Shown here piece by piece: positions 51,276-60,343 of a stretch of 64,000 nucleotides of DNA. The notes under the pieces were generated by a model. That model saw nothing but the letters and a program-made list of their open reading frames with translations, was not told the DNA's origin and did no database searches. The stretch is from Actinobacillus vicugnae (GTDB lineage Bacteria; Pseudomonadota; Gammaproteobacteria; Enterobacterales; Pasteurellaceae), in assembly GCF_901687125.1 (NCBI RefSeq), contig NZ_CABFJY010000022.1, positions 1 through 64,000 of the forward strand, in the 5' to 3' direction. Both the position numbers and the translations under genes were made by a program. Positions within the stretch are counted from its first letter, which is position 1. The number at the start of each line of letters is the position of its first letter.

Positions 51276-51737
51276 ATGGAAAAGCTTGATAATTTATCTG
51301 AAGCGTTTAAATCATTGTTAAAACAAGAGAAATTTGGTTCACAGGGCGAAATCGTGAGCGCCTTACAAGAGTTAGGATTTGAGAATATCAATCAATCTAA
51401 AGTATCTCGTATGCTATCTAAGTTTGGTGCGGTGAGAACGCGTAACACAAAAATGGAAATGGTTTATCAGTTACCAGCTGAATTAAGTGTGCCAACAACT
51501 TCAAGTCCGTTAAAAAATTTGGTAGTGGATATTGATTATAATGATGTATTAATTGTGGTTAAAACTAGCCCAGGTGCGGCACAATTGATTGCTCGCTTGT
51601 TAGATTCAATGGGCAAAAGTGAAGGGATTTTAGGCACAATCGCAGGTGATGATACCATTTTTATTACCCCAACACGCTCAACTTCAATGGAACAATTAAT
51701 CCAAAATATTACGGAATTATTTGAGTCATCACTTTAA
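51276..51737 (+). CDS. argR: ArgR, arginine repressor
   Basis: Arginine-dependent repressor of arginine biosynthesis. 153 residues with an N-terminal winged helix ([26 protein letters not shown]) and a C-terminal arginine-binding hexamer domain ([23 protein letters not shown]). AAAGGAG precedes the ATG. GTTGAATAAATATTGCC at 51247-51263 resembles one half of an ARG box and could serve autoregulation, though the second half is weak. Its stop codon overlaps the next start (TAATG). Confidence 0.95.
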   Translation: MEKLDNLSEAFKSLLKQEKFGSQGEIVSALQELGFENINQSKVSRMLSKFGAVRTRNTKMEMVYQLPAELSVPTTSSPLKNLVVDIDYNDVLIVVKTSPGAAQLIARLLDSMGKSEGILGTIAGDDTIFITPTRSTSMEQLIQNITELFESSL

Positions 51738-52630
51738 TGAAAATTTTAGTTACAGGCGGAACGGGTTTTATTGGACAGGGGGTGGTTCAGGCTTTGTTAG
51801 CAGAAGGGCATTCACTCACTTTAGTGACTCGTCAAGCCAAACCAAATATTGCATTTATGCAAGCAGTTGAATTTTGCCAAAATCTTGCAAATTTCAAGCA
51901 GTTAGATGATTTTGATGCGGTGATTAATCTTGCAGGTGAACCGATTTTTAATCGAGCTTGGTGCGATGAACAAAAACAAAAATTGATGGAGAGCCGAGTT
52001 CAAATTACAGAACAATTAACAACATTGATTCAACAAAGTGATAATCCTCCGCATACTTTTATTTCAGGTTCTGCTTCGGGCTATTACGGCAATATTGACA
52101 CTGATCAGTTAATAGATGAAACGGGCGTGAGCGGTACAAATTTTAGTGCAGAAATTTGCCGAAAATGGGAAGCTAGCGCACTAAAAGCACAAAGTGCCAA
52201 AACGAGAGTGTGCCTGATTCGAACGGGCATGGTACTAGCACCTCAAGGTGGTGCATTATTAAAAATGTTGCCATTGTATCGTTTGAATTTAGCTGGGAAA
52301 TTAGGTTCTGGGCGCCAATATTGGGCGTGGATTGCATTGGAAGACCATATACAAGCGGTCTTATTTTTACTAAAAAATGCAAATTGTCAGGGGGCTTTCA
52401 ATTTAGTTGCTCCGCAACCGATCAGCAATGCAGAATTTAATACTCGCTTGGCTCGCTTTGTTCGGCGATGTGCGATTTTTAGTGTGCCAGCTTTTGTTCT
52501 TAAATTGGTATTAGGCGAGCGTTCGCAATTATTACTTGATAATCAACCGCTTGTGCCAACTAAATTGCTAGCAAATGGCTTTAGTTTTCGCCAGCCCTAT
52601 TTGGATTTTCAACAGATTTTTCGGCAATAA
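51737..52630 (+). CDS. TIGR01777-family epimerase-like SDR (YfcH/SDR39U1)
   Basis: 297 residues. N-terminal nucleotide-binding GGTGFIGQGVVQAL, then NLAGEPIF and WCDEQKQKLMESRVQ, SGSASGYYG, and a C-terminal domain with PVPAFVLKL-like VPAFVLKLVLGE and DNQPLVPTKLLANGF, all typical of this NAD(P)-binding family. Its substrate is not established. It overlaps argR by one base, so is translationally coupled to it. An uptake-signal core (ACAAGCGGTC) lies inside the gene near 52350. Confidence 0.88.
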   Translation: MKILVTGGTGFIGQGVVQALLAEGHSLTLVTRQAKPNIAFMQAVEFCQNLANFKQLDDFDAVINLAGEPIFNRAWCDEQKQKLMESRVQITEQLTTLIQQSDNPPHTFISGSASGYYGNIDTDQLIDETGVSGTNFSAEICRKWEASALKAQSAKTRVCLIRTGMVLAPQGGALLKMLPLYRLNLAGKLGSGRQYWAWIALEDHIQAVLFLLKNANCQGAFNLVAPQPISNAEFNTRLARFVRRCAIFSVPAFVLKLVLGERSQLLLDNQPLVPTKLLANGFSFRQPYLDFQQIFRQ

Positions 52631-52660
52631 AAAATCCCACCTTTAGGTGGGATTTTTGAT
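52631..52660. terminator. Bidirectional terminator between the SDR gene and degP
   Basis: AAAATCCCACC and GGTGGGATTTT flank a 4-base loop, with A- and T-runs outside, between convergent genes. Confidence 0.9.
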
Positions 52661-52661
52661 G

Positions 52662-54077
52662 TTATTGGAGAATTAAGTAGAAGTTTGAATTACCACGTAA
52701 AATATTTAGTGCAATCACCGAAGGTTTTGAATCTAAGACTTCACGTAATTGTGTGATATTGTCCACTTTTACTCGGTTTACCCCAACAATCACATCGCCT
52801 TCAGCTAAGCCTCTATTTTCTGCAATAGAACCTTTGTTCACTTTAGCAATTTCAATGCCTTTCACACCGTCTTTATCAAGGTTTGCAAACTCAGCACCTT
52901 TTAAACCTGGGATAATATCTTTGCTGGTTGCTTTTGTTGCATTTTTTCCTTTTTGAGCAGTTTTATCTGTACTATCAGATTGAAGTGTTACTTTTGCTTT
53001 TTCTTCTTTACCATCACGTAGGTAAGTTAATTCGATTTCTGTACCTGGGCCAGAAGTAGCAATTTTAGCGCGTAATTCACTAAAGCTATTAATTTTCTTA
53101 CCGTTTAACTCAGTAATCACATCACCTGCTTTTAAGCCTGCTTTAGCTGCGGCAGAATCTGTTAATACTTCACTAATAAATGCGCCTTTTTGAGCATCAA
53201 TTTTGAATTCTTTAGCAAGATCAGCATTTAATTCGCCCCCTTTAATGCCTAGCATACCACGTTTAACTTCACCAAATTCAATGATTTGTTGAACAAGGCT
53301 GTTTGCCATATTACTCGGAATAGCAAATGCAATACCAGCGTTACCGCCACTTGGAGAAATAATTGCAGTATTGATACCAATTAATTCACCGTTTAGATTG
53401 ATTAATGGACCACCTGAGTTACCTTGGTTTACTGCTGCATCAGTCTGGATATAGCTTTCGTAACCTTCATCAGAATTACCCGTTGAACGACCTAATGCTG
53501 AAATAATACCTGATGTTACAGTTTGACCTAAGCCAAATGGATTACCGATTGCTACACTAAAATCACCCACACGTAATTTATCTGAGTCAGCAAATTTTAA
53601 TTCAACTAAATTTTTAGGTTCTTCAATTTGTACAAGTGCAACATCAGATAACGGATCAGCACCTAATAATTTTGCTTTAAATTCACGCCCATCTTCTAAT
53701 TTAATGGTGATTTTATCTGCATTTTTAATTACGTGATTATTTGTGATTACATAACCTTTTTCGGCGTTAATAATTGCACCAGAACCTTGCCCACGGAAAT
53801 TGCGTGGAACATTACGCTCACCAAACATATCTGGGCCAAAGAAAAATTCAAATTCTTCAGGAAGATCACGGCGGTAGCGAGCTTTCTCTTCTGTTTTACC
53901 TTCTACAGAAATACTTACCACGGCTGGGCGTACTTTTTCGATCATATTCGCTAAGCTAGGAAGCGCTTGACCTTCCACCGCAGTGGGTAAAGTAGCAAAA
54001 GTCGTTGTTGAAACTGAGAATAAACCGAGACCTAATACCAATGAGGCTAAAATCGATTTTTTCATTACTTTATTCAT
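52662..54077 (-). CDS. degP: DegP/HtrA-family periplasmic serine protease
   Basis: Periplasmic protease/chaperone for damaged envelope proteins. 471 residues; signal peptide ends near FATLP or TTTFA (about 28). Catalytic triad H115 (TNNHVI), D145 (LSDVALV) and S221 (GNSGGPL) is complete. Two PDZ domains follow (about 275-365 and 385-471), so it is DegP/DegQ-like rather than DegS. The first Met is kept; MKKSIL four residues later is also possible. The divergent region to mlaF (54078-54345) has a small CCACC/GGTGG hairpin and no gene. Confidence 0.93.
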   Translation of the reverse strand: MNKVMKKSILASLVLGLGLFSVSTTTFATLPTAVEGQALPSLANMIEKVRPAVVSISVEGKTEEKARYRRDLPEEFEFFFGPDMFGERNVPRNFRGQGSGAIINAEKGYVITNNHVIKNADKITIKLEDGREFKAKLLGADPLSDVALVQIEEPKNLVELKFADSDKLRVGDFSVAIGNPFGLGQTVTSGIISALGRSTGNSDEGYESYIQTDAAVNQGNSGGPLINLNGELIGINTAIISPSGGNAGIAFAIPSNMANSLVQQIIEFGEVKRGMLGIKGGELNADLAKEFKIDAQKGAFISEVLTDSAAAKAGLKAGDVITELNGKKINSFSELRAKIATSGPGTEIELTYLRDGKEEKAKVTLQSDSTDKTAQKGKNATKATSKDIIPGLKGAEFANLDKDGVKGIEIAKVNKGSIAENRGLAEGDVIVGVNRVKVDNITQLREVLDSKPSVIALNILRGNSNFYLILQ

Positions 54078-54345
54078 TTATATTTATCCTTTTTGTTGTG
54101 TCAAAAAATTCAACGAGCTTCAAGTAAGGCTCGTGTCCATTCAGACCACCTAATTTGGTGGCGGTTCCTTTAAAAAGCAAGAGAGTTATAAAAAATAATC
54201 TATTTTTTCTGCAAAAATTATCTCAAAATGCTTATTAAATTGTACATATTCTGTCAAAATTTAAAAAAACTTTGACTTTATGTGGCAGATAATAGAGTAT
54301 TGCCAACCATTTTATGTTGATTATAAATTACTAAAGAAAATTCAA

Positions 54346-55149
54346 ATGCGAGATAATGAATACTTAGTTGAAGTGAAAAACCTGACCTTTAGTCGAGGTG
54401 AAAGGGTTATTTATGACAACTTAAATCTGCGGGTGCAGAAGGGTAAAATTACCGCGATTATGGGACCTTCAGGAATAGGTAAAACAACTTTACTACGCTT
54501 AATTGGCGGACAAATTATTCCTCAGCAAGGTCAGATATTATTTGATGGTGAAGATGTTTGTACTGCCTCAAATTCGAAGCTTTACGAAATTCGCCAACGC
54601 ATGGGTATGTTATTTCAATCAGGTGCATTATTTACTGATTTATCTACCTTTGATAATGTCGCTTTCCCTATTCGTGAGCATACAAGATTACCCGAAGCAT
54701 TAATTAGAAAATTAGTGTTAATGAAATTAGAATCTGTAGGACTACGCGGGGCCGCACATTTAATGCCCGCAGAGCTTTCAGGTGGTATGGCACGCCGAGC
54801 GGCGCTTGCGCGAGCAATTGCGTTAGATCCTGAACTTATCATGTATGATGAGCCTTTTGCAGGGCAAGATCCCATTAGCATGGGGGTGATCGTAGAATTG
54901 ATCAGAAAATTGAATCAAGCATTAAATCTAACTTCAATCGTAGTTTCCCACGATGTGACAGAAGTACTAAGTATTGCAGATTATGCTTATATTGTTGCGG
55001 ATAAATGTATCATTGCTGAAGGTACACCAGAGGCATTGATGGCAAGTGAAAATCCACAAGTGATTCAGTTTCTTGCGGGTAAAGCAGATGGTCCTGTGCG
55101 TTTCCACTATCCAGCAAAAGATTATACGGAGGAGCTATTTAGTGATTAA
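54346..55149 (+). CDS. mlaF: MlaF, ATPase of the Mla phospholipid transporter
   Basis: ATPase of the MlaFEDB complex that moves phospholipids between the membranes to keep outer-membrane asymmetry. The start is ATG 54346 ([15 protein letters not shown]); the extension to 54280 is unsupported. Walker [10 protein letters not shown], signature [14 protein letters not shown] and Walker [15 protein letters not shown] are intact. 267 residues is normal. It overlaps mlaE by 8 bases and heads a six-gene run mlaFEDCB-ibaG. Confidence 0.95.
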   Translation: MRDNEYLVEVKNLTFSRGERVIYDNLNLRVQKGKITAIMGPSGIGKTTLLRLIGGQIIPQQGQILFDGEDVCTASNSKLYEIRQRMGMLFQSGALFTDLSTFDNVAFPIREHTRLPEALIRKLVLMKLESVGLRGAAHLMPAELSGGMARRAALARAIALDPELIMYDEPFAGQDPISMGVIVELIRKLNQALNLTSIVVSHDVTEVLSIADYAYIVADKCIIAEGTPEALMASENPQVIQFLAGKADGPVRFHYPAKDYTEELFSD

Positions 55150-55918
55150 TTTTATTAGCGGTATTGGCTCTTCAGCGATTGATTTTATCCGAGCGTTTGG
55201 CCGTTCAACTTTTATGCTGCTAGGTGCTATTGTTGGAAAACCTCAATTTCGTAAACATACGCCTTTACTTATTAAGCAATTATACGTTTTAGGTGTTCAA
55301 TCATTACTGATCATCATGCTTTCGGGCTTATTTATTGGTATGGTATTGGGATTGCAAGGCTATGTTGTATTGGTGGATTTTGCAGCGGAAACTAGTTTAG
55401 GCACTCTTGTTTCATTGTCATTGCTCAGAGAACTTGGGCCAGTGGTAACAGCATTATTGTTTGCTGGACGAGCTGGTTCTGCACTCACCGCAGAAATTGG
55501 TTTAATGAAAGCTACCGAACAACTTTCGAGCCTTGAAATGATGGCGGTTGATCCGCTAAGACGTATTATTGCTCCTCGTTTTTGGGCAGGAGTGATTTCA
55601 ATGCCTATTTTAGCAGCGATTTTTACCGCTATTGGTATTTGGGGCGGCTCTTTAGTTGGCGTTGATTGGAAAGGTGTTGATGGTGGTAGCTTCTGGTCGG
55701 TAATGCAAAATACGGTAGATTGGAGCGACTTAATTAACGGCTTTATCAAGAGTGTTATTTTCGCTTTTGCTGTCGTATGGATTGCTTTATTCAATGGCTA
55801 TGATGCGGTTGCGACATCGGAAGGTATTAGCCAAGCGACAACGAAAACAGTAGTACATGCGTCGTTAGTTGTACTCGGGCTAGATTTTATTTTAACCGCA
55901 ATTATGTTTGGCGGCTAA
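55142..55918 (+). CDS. mlaE: MlaE, permease of the Mla phospholipid transporter
   Basis: Inner-membrane permease, 258 residues. The start is GTG 55142, behind GGAGGAGC and overlapping the end of mlaF; earlier in-frame ATGs lie deep in mlaF. It begins [54 protein letters not shown] and [10 protein letters not shown] match E. coli MlaE (260) closely. mlaD follows after 18 bp. Confidence 0.95.
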   Translation: MINFISGIGSSAIDFIRAFGRSTFMLLGAIVGKPQFRKHTPLLIKQLYVLGVQSLLIIMLSGLFIGMVLGLQGYVVLVDFAAETSLGTLVSLSLLRELGPVVTALLFAGRAGSALTAEIGLMKATEQLSSLEMMAVDPLRRIIAPRFWAGVISMPILAAIFTAIGIWGGSLVGVDWKGVDGGSFWSVMQNTVDWSDLINGFIKSVIFAFAVVWIALFNGYDAVATSEGISQATTKTVVHASLVVLGLDFILTAIMFGG

Positions 55919-55936
55919 TTCACAAAGGAAAAAACA

Positions 55937-56461
55937 ATGCGTCAATCAATTAAATATGAATTTTGGGTAGGCTTATTTGTATTACTTGGCTTAGCAGCTT
56001 TAGTATTTTTAGGCTTACGAGTAGCGAATGTGCAAGGTTTTACTTCAGAAAAGACTTACACTCTTTACGCAACTTTTGATAACATCGGGGGACTAAAAGT
56101 CCGTGCTCCAATCAAGGTGGGGGGGGTTGTTGTAGGGCGTGTTTCAGAAATTAATTTAGATGAACAAAGCTACACCCCTAAAGTTAGCCTCGCAATTAAT
56201 GAAAACTTTAATAAGATTCCTGATACGAGTTCTCTTTCAATCAAAACTTCTGGTCTTTTAGGTGAGCAATATATTGCCTTGAACATTGGTTTTATGTTGG
56301 ATGGTGAAACGGAATACATGAAAGAAGGTAGTAGTTTTGCTGATACAAACTCAGCAATGGTATTAGAAGATTTAATCGGTCAGTTCTTATACGGAGATAA
56401 AAAATCGGATAAAGCTGATGGAGAAAAAGCAGAAGGCGAAGTTGAGCCTAAAGCACAATAA
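55937..56461 (+). CDS. mlaD: MlaD, MCE-domain lipid-binding subunit
   Basis: Periplasmic hexameric ring subunit anchored by one N-terminal helix (about 10-28), with an MCE domain (YTLYATFDNIGGLKVRAPIKVGGVVVGRV, about 43-71). 174 residues; E. coli has 183. The C-terminal tail is Lys/Glu-rich (DKKSDKADGEKAEGEVEPK). The conserved KVGGVVV is encoded by a run of eight G residues at 56119-56126, unusual for this AT-rich genome. The reading frame is intact in this copy. Confidence 0.95.
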   Translation: MRQSIKYEFWVGLFVLLGLAALVFLGLRVANVQGFTSEKTYTLYATFDNIGGLKVRAPIKVGGVVVGRVSEINLDEQSYTPKVSLAINENFNKIPDTSSLSIKTSGLLGEQYIALNIGFMLDGETEYMKEGSSFADTNSAMVLEDLIGQFLYGDKKSDKADGEKAEGEVEPKAQ

Positions 56462-56531
56462 TTGCCCAGTAATGTACTGAGTAATATTTTATTTCAGGTG
56501 GGGAACACCACCTTACATTTGGAGATTTTAA

Positions 56532-57170
56532 ATGTTAAAAAATATCAAGAAAGTCATCGTAACTGGTTTTGTCGCAGTAGCAACTTTATTCTCAGCACAA
56601 GCTTTTGCTGAAACCAACCCATACGTTTTAATGCAACAAACGGCGGATAAACTCTTTAACGATATTAAAGCGAGCCAAAGTAAAATTAAGGCAAATCCTG
56701 AATATTTGCGTACTATTGTACGCAACGATTTAATGCCTCGTGTTCACGTGAAATATGCGGGCCAATTAGTATTAGGTAAATCACTTTCTTCTGCATCAGA
56801 AGCACAGCGTGAGCAATTCTTTAATGCTTTTGGCCAATTCATTGAACAATCATATGCACAGGTATTAACACAATATCAAGATCAGCAAGTTCAAATTGAA
56901 AATGAAAAACCAGTAGGTGATAAATCTATCGTAAGTATTCGAGTGAATGTGTTATCATCAGGCAATGCTGCCCCAATTAAATTAGACTTTAAATGGCGTA
57001 AAAACAGCAAAACAGGTGAATGGCAAGCTTATGATATGGCAGCTGAAGGTGTAAGTATGGTTGCTACCAAACAAAACGAATGGAGCGGCGTATTACGCCA
57101 AAAAGGTATTGAGGCTTTAACAGCACAAGTTGCACAAGCCGCTAAACAACCTATCACATTAAGTAAATAA
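56532..57170 (+). CDS. mlaC: MlaC, periplasmic phospholipid-binding protein
   Basis: Shuttles phospholipids between MlaA and MlaFEDB. 212 residues, with signal peptide ending SAQAFA and the mature part ETNPYVLMQQTADKLFNDI. LMPRVHVKYAGQLVLG and the late FKWRKNSKTGEWQAYDMAAEGVSMV blocks are MlaC hallmarks. GGAG precedes the ATG. It starts 70 bp after mlaD; the gap contains a short GGTGGGGAACACCACC hairpin-like sequence. Confidence 0.95.
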   Translation: MLKNIKKVIVTGFVAVATLFSAQAFAETNPYVLMQQTADKLFNDIKASQSKIKANPEYLRTIVRNDLMPRVHVKYAGQLVLGKSLSSASEAQREQFFNAFGQFIEQSYAQVLTQYQDQQVQIENEKPVGDKSIVSIRVNVLSSGNAAPIKLDFKWRKNSKTGEWQAYDMAAEGVSMVATKQNEWSGVLRQKGIEALTAQVAQAAKQPITLSK

Positions 57171-57180
57171 TTTTAGTTTT

Positions 57181-57549
57181 ATGAAGCCACAAAAAACATT
57201 ACAATGGGGCGTTCAGCAGAACAATGAAAGCCTATTTGTGAAATTATCAGGCGAATTAACTCGAGACACGTTGCTTCCTCTTTGGAAGCAACGTGCTTCT
57301 TTTTTATCCCCAAAAGGGAATCAACACATTTATTGGGATTTAAAAGAGTTAGAACGAGTTGATTCTGCGGGTTTTACATTACTTGCTGAATTACTCAATC
57401 ATTATCAAAAATATACGCCAAACTGCTTAATTAATATTCCTGAGACAGTAAAAACGCTTGCAGAATTATTTGATTTATCAGATTGGTTTAATCGATTTAT
57501 AGTTTGTGAAAAAGGCAAATTATGTTGTGAAAAGCTTAAGGAACAATAA
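57181..57549 (+). CDS. mlaB: MlaB, STAS-domain subunit of the Mla transporter
   Basis: 122 residues, STAS domain. Binds MlaF and is needed for complex stability. The start LQWGVQQNNESLFVKLSGELTRDTLLPLW and the core DLKELERVDSAGFTLLAELLNH contain the conserved D-S-A-G of STAS domains. It starts 10 bp after mlaC, and ibaG follows 4 bp after its stop codon. Slightly longer than E. coli MlaB (97). Confidence 0.9.
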   Translation: MKPQKTLQWGVQQNNESLFVKLSGELTRDTLLPLWKQRASFLSPKGNQHIYWDLKELERVDSAGFTLLAELLNHYQKYTPNCLINIPETVKTLAELFDLSDWFNRFIVCEKGKLCCEKLKEQ

Positions 57550-57553
57550 GCAA

Positions 57554-57814
57554 ATGGAACCAAAACAACTTGAAGAAATTTTAAGAAATGCTTTATCGTC
57601 AGCAGCAGAAATTCATGCACAAGGCGAAAATTCGCACTATGGCGTTATCGTAGTAAGTGATGAATTAGCTCAACTATCTAAAGTTAAACAGCAACAAGCT
57701 GTTTATGCGCCATTGGGTGAGTATTTTGCAACGAATGCTATTCATGCATTAACGATCAAAGTTTTCTCAACTGAACAGTGGAAAAAAGAACGCTTACTTA
57801 ATATCGTAGGCTAA
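57554..57814 (+). CDS. ibaG: IbaG, BolA-family protein
   Basis: The start is ATG 57554, giving MEPKQLEEILRNALSS; the extension to 57506 overlaps mlaB. 86 residues with the BolA fold: HAQGENSHYGVIVVSDE and NAIHALTIKVFSTEQW. Works with monothiol glutaredoxin in Fe-S handling and acid stress. Its position between mlaB and murA is conserved in E. coli. Confidence 0.92.
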   Translation: MEPKQLEEILRNALSSAAEIHAQGENSHYGVIVVSDELAQLSKVKQQQAVYAPLGEYFATNAIHALTIKVFSTEQWKKERLLNIVG

Positions 57815-57851
57815 CGTTTTCAATAAATAATGGATAGTTTATTATGGGACT

Positions 57852-57893
57852 AAGCGGTCGCTTTTGTAAAATTTTTTGCAAAAATGACCGCTT
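57852..57893. terminator. Inverted uptake-signal pair between ibaG and murA
   Basis: AAGCGGTC and GACCGCTT with flanking A/T tracts form a hairpin in the 130-bp gap. If it terminates the mla transcript, murA needs its own promoter nearby. Confidence 0.6.
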
Positions 57894-57902
57894 GAGTTTT
57901 AG

Positions 57903-59222
<1,320 letters not shown>

Positions 59223-59237
59223 TTCATTATTCATATA

Positions 59238-59278
59238 AAAAGGCTGTGTAGAGTTGTGATGCTCTCACAGCCTTTTTT
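59238..59278. terminator. Terminator between murA and the repeat protein gene
   Basis: AAAAAGGCTGTG and CACAGCCTTTTTT flank a 17-base loop, between two convergent genes. Confidence 0.85.
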
Positions 59279-59285
59279 ATTTAAG

Positions 59286-59624
59286 CTATTGTTCAGCTTT
59301 TTTCATCATTTTCTTCTTATGTTTTTTGGACATCATTTTGTCATCTTTCATCATATGTTTATCAGACATCATTTTGTCGCCTTTCATCATATGTTTATCA
59401 GACATCATTTTGTCGTCTTTCATCATATGTTTATCAGACATCATTTTGTCGTCTTTCATCATATGTTTATCAGACATCATTTTGTCGTCTTTCATCATAT
59501 GTTTATCAGACATCATCTTTTCATCATTCATCGGATGATGTGAATTTTTCATTTCATTAGCTTGTGCGCTAATGCTAAATGCTAAACCCATCATAATCGC
59601 AGAAAGTGAAATAAATTTTTTCAT
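59286..59624 (-). CDS. Secreted Met/Lys/Asp/His-rich tandem-repeat protein
   Basis: 112 residues. Signal peptide MKKFISLSAIMMGLAFSISAQA, then five near-identical 12-residue units KMMSDKHMMKDD followed by a Lys-rich end. It resembles the MxKDx-repeat family annotated in other bacteria (from memory). About one third of the mature residues are Met; with His and Asp this suggests metal binding (copper or other), which is an inference. GGAG precedes the ATG. The rhodanese gene lies 180 bp upstream on the same strand. Confidence 0.8.
   Translation of the reverse strand: MKKFISLSAIMMGLAFSISAQANEMKNSHHPMNDEKMMSDKHMMKDDKMMSDKHMMKDDKMMSDKHMMKDDKMMSDKHMMKGDKMMSDKHMMKDDKMMSKKHKKKMMKKAEQ
59331..59510. 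repeat. 36-bp tandem repeat array inside the repeat-protein gene
   Basis: Five 36-bp units start at 59331, 59367, 59403, 59439 and 59475. The last three are identical; the first two differ at one or two bases (TTGTCATCT, TTGTCGCCT). The unit length is a multiple of three, so gain or loss of units would keep the frame. A degenerate sixth unit begins at 59511. Confidence 0.95.
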
Positions 59625-59760
59625 GGAGGTCTCCTTTTATAAGTGATAATTAAGTTGCGCCAAATTGGACGTTAAGACATTTGGCTTCTTACAAATTATT
59701 CTGAGCAAAGTGTAAAAATGCTTAGACATTACGAGTTAGATGATAGTCCAGACATAGTAA

Positions 59761-59783
59761 TAGACCGCTAGAGAAGCGGTCTA
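59761..59783. terminator. Hairpin between the rhodanese and repeat-protein genes
   Basis: TAGACCGCT and AGCGGTCTA flank a 5-base loop. It lies 20 bases past the rhodanese stop codon on the minus strand and contains uptake-signal cores in both arms. Confidence 0.65.
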
Positions 59784-59803
59784 TTTTGTCCAATCTTTTG
59801 CAA

Positions 59804-60178
59804 TTATTTTATTCCTTTTGCGAGCAAATCTTGGTAGCCACCATGATTAGTCACTTTGTTGTAACCGAGTTTCTGTAATTCTATTAGCGCAACACCAGCA
59901 CGACGTCCAGAACGGCAGTATAAGTGAATAGGCGCATTTTTATCCGTAGTAATTTGATTGAACTGCGATGCAATTTGTTCAGCAGGAATATTGATCGTAC
60001 CTTCAATATGTCCCTCAGCAAATTCTTCCGCAGAACGCACATCAATCCAAATTCCTTGAGCTTTTTTAGCTTGAATTACTTGTGTTTTTTCGTGTTGCTG
60101 ATTCCTTTCATTTGCAATACTAACCACTGAGAAACCAAGGAAAAGTGTACCGATAGTGAGTAAAGTTTGTTTTAGCAT
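59804..60178 (-). CDS. Periplasmic rhodanese-domain protein (PspE-like)
   Basis: 124 residues. An N-terminal signal segment (MLKQTLLTIGTLFLGFSVVSIA) is followed by one rhodanese domain: WIDVRSAEEFAEGHIEGTINIP and active-site cysteine C88 in YCRSGRRAG. It should act as a sulfurtransferase in the periplasm, like PspE or GlpE-type single-domain enzymes. It is monocistronic or shares a leader with the repeat protein. Physiological substrate unknown. Confidence 0.87.
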   Translation of the reverse strand: MLKQTLLTIGTLFLGFSVVSIANERNQQHEKTQVIQAKKAQGIWIDVRSAEEFAEGHIEGTINIPAEQIASQFNQITTDKNAPIHLYCRSGRRAGVALIELQKLGYNKVTNHGGYQDLLAKGIK

Positions 60179-60343
60179 AGTGATACCTCTACAGTTTATT
60201 TATAGTTTTTGGTATATATTTTTGTTTGGGTTTCTTACAGCAAGCGGTCAAATTTTTGAAAAAATTTGCAAATGCAGGAACTTCTATATTTCGCCACTAT
60301 TTTCAAGTAAAATAGATAAGTTTTTTTCTATGAGGAATACAGA

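Noticed and set aside
54280-54345. N-terminal extension of MlaF
   Set aside because: The extra 22 residues have no family match, and ATG 54346 gives the normal MlaF start.
59331-59510. Regular 36-bp repeats resembling a CRISPR array
   Set aside because: The units are contiguous with no unique spacers and keep an open reading frame, so they are coding tandem repeats.
59256-59543. Plus-strand reading frame rich in HHFVVFHHMFIRHH repeats
   Set aside because: It is the exact antisense of the 36-bp repeats of the Met-rich protein gene, which has a signal peptide and ribosome site; this frame has neither.
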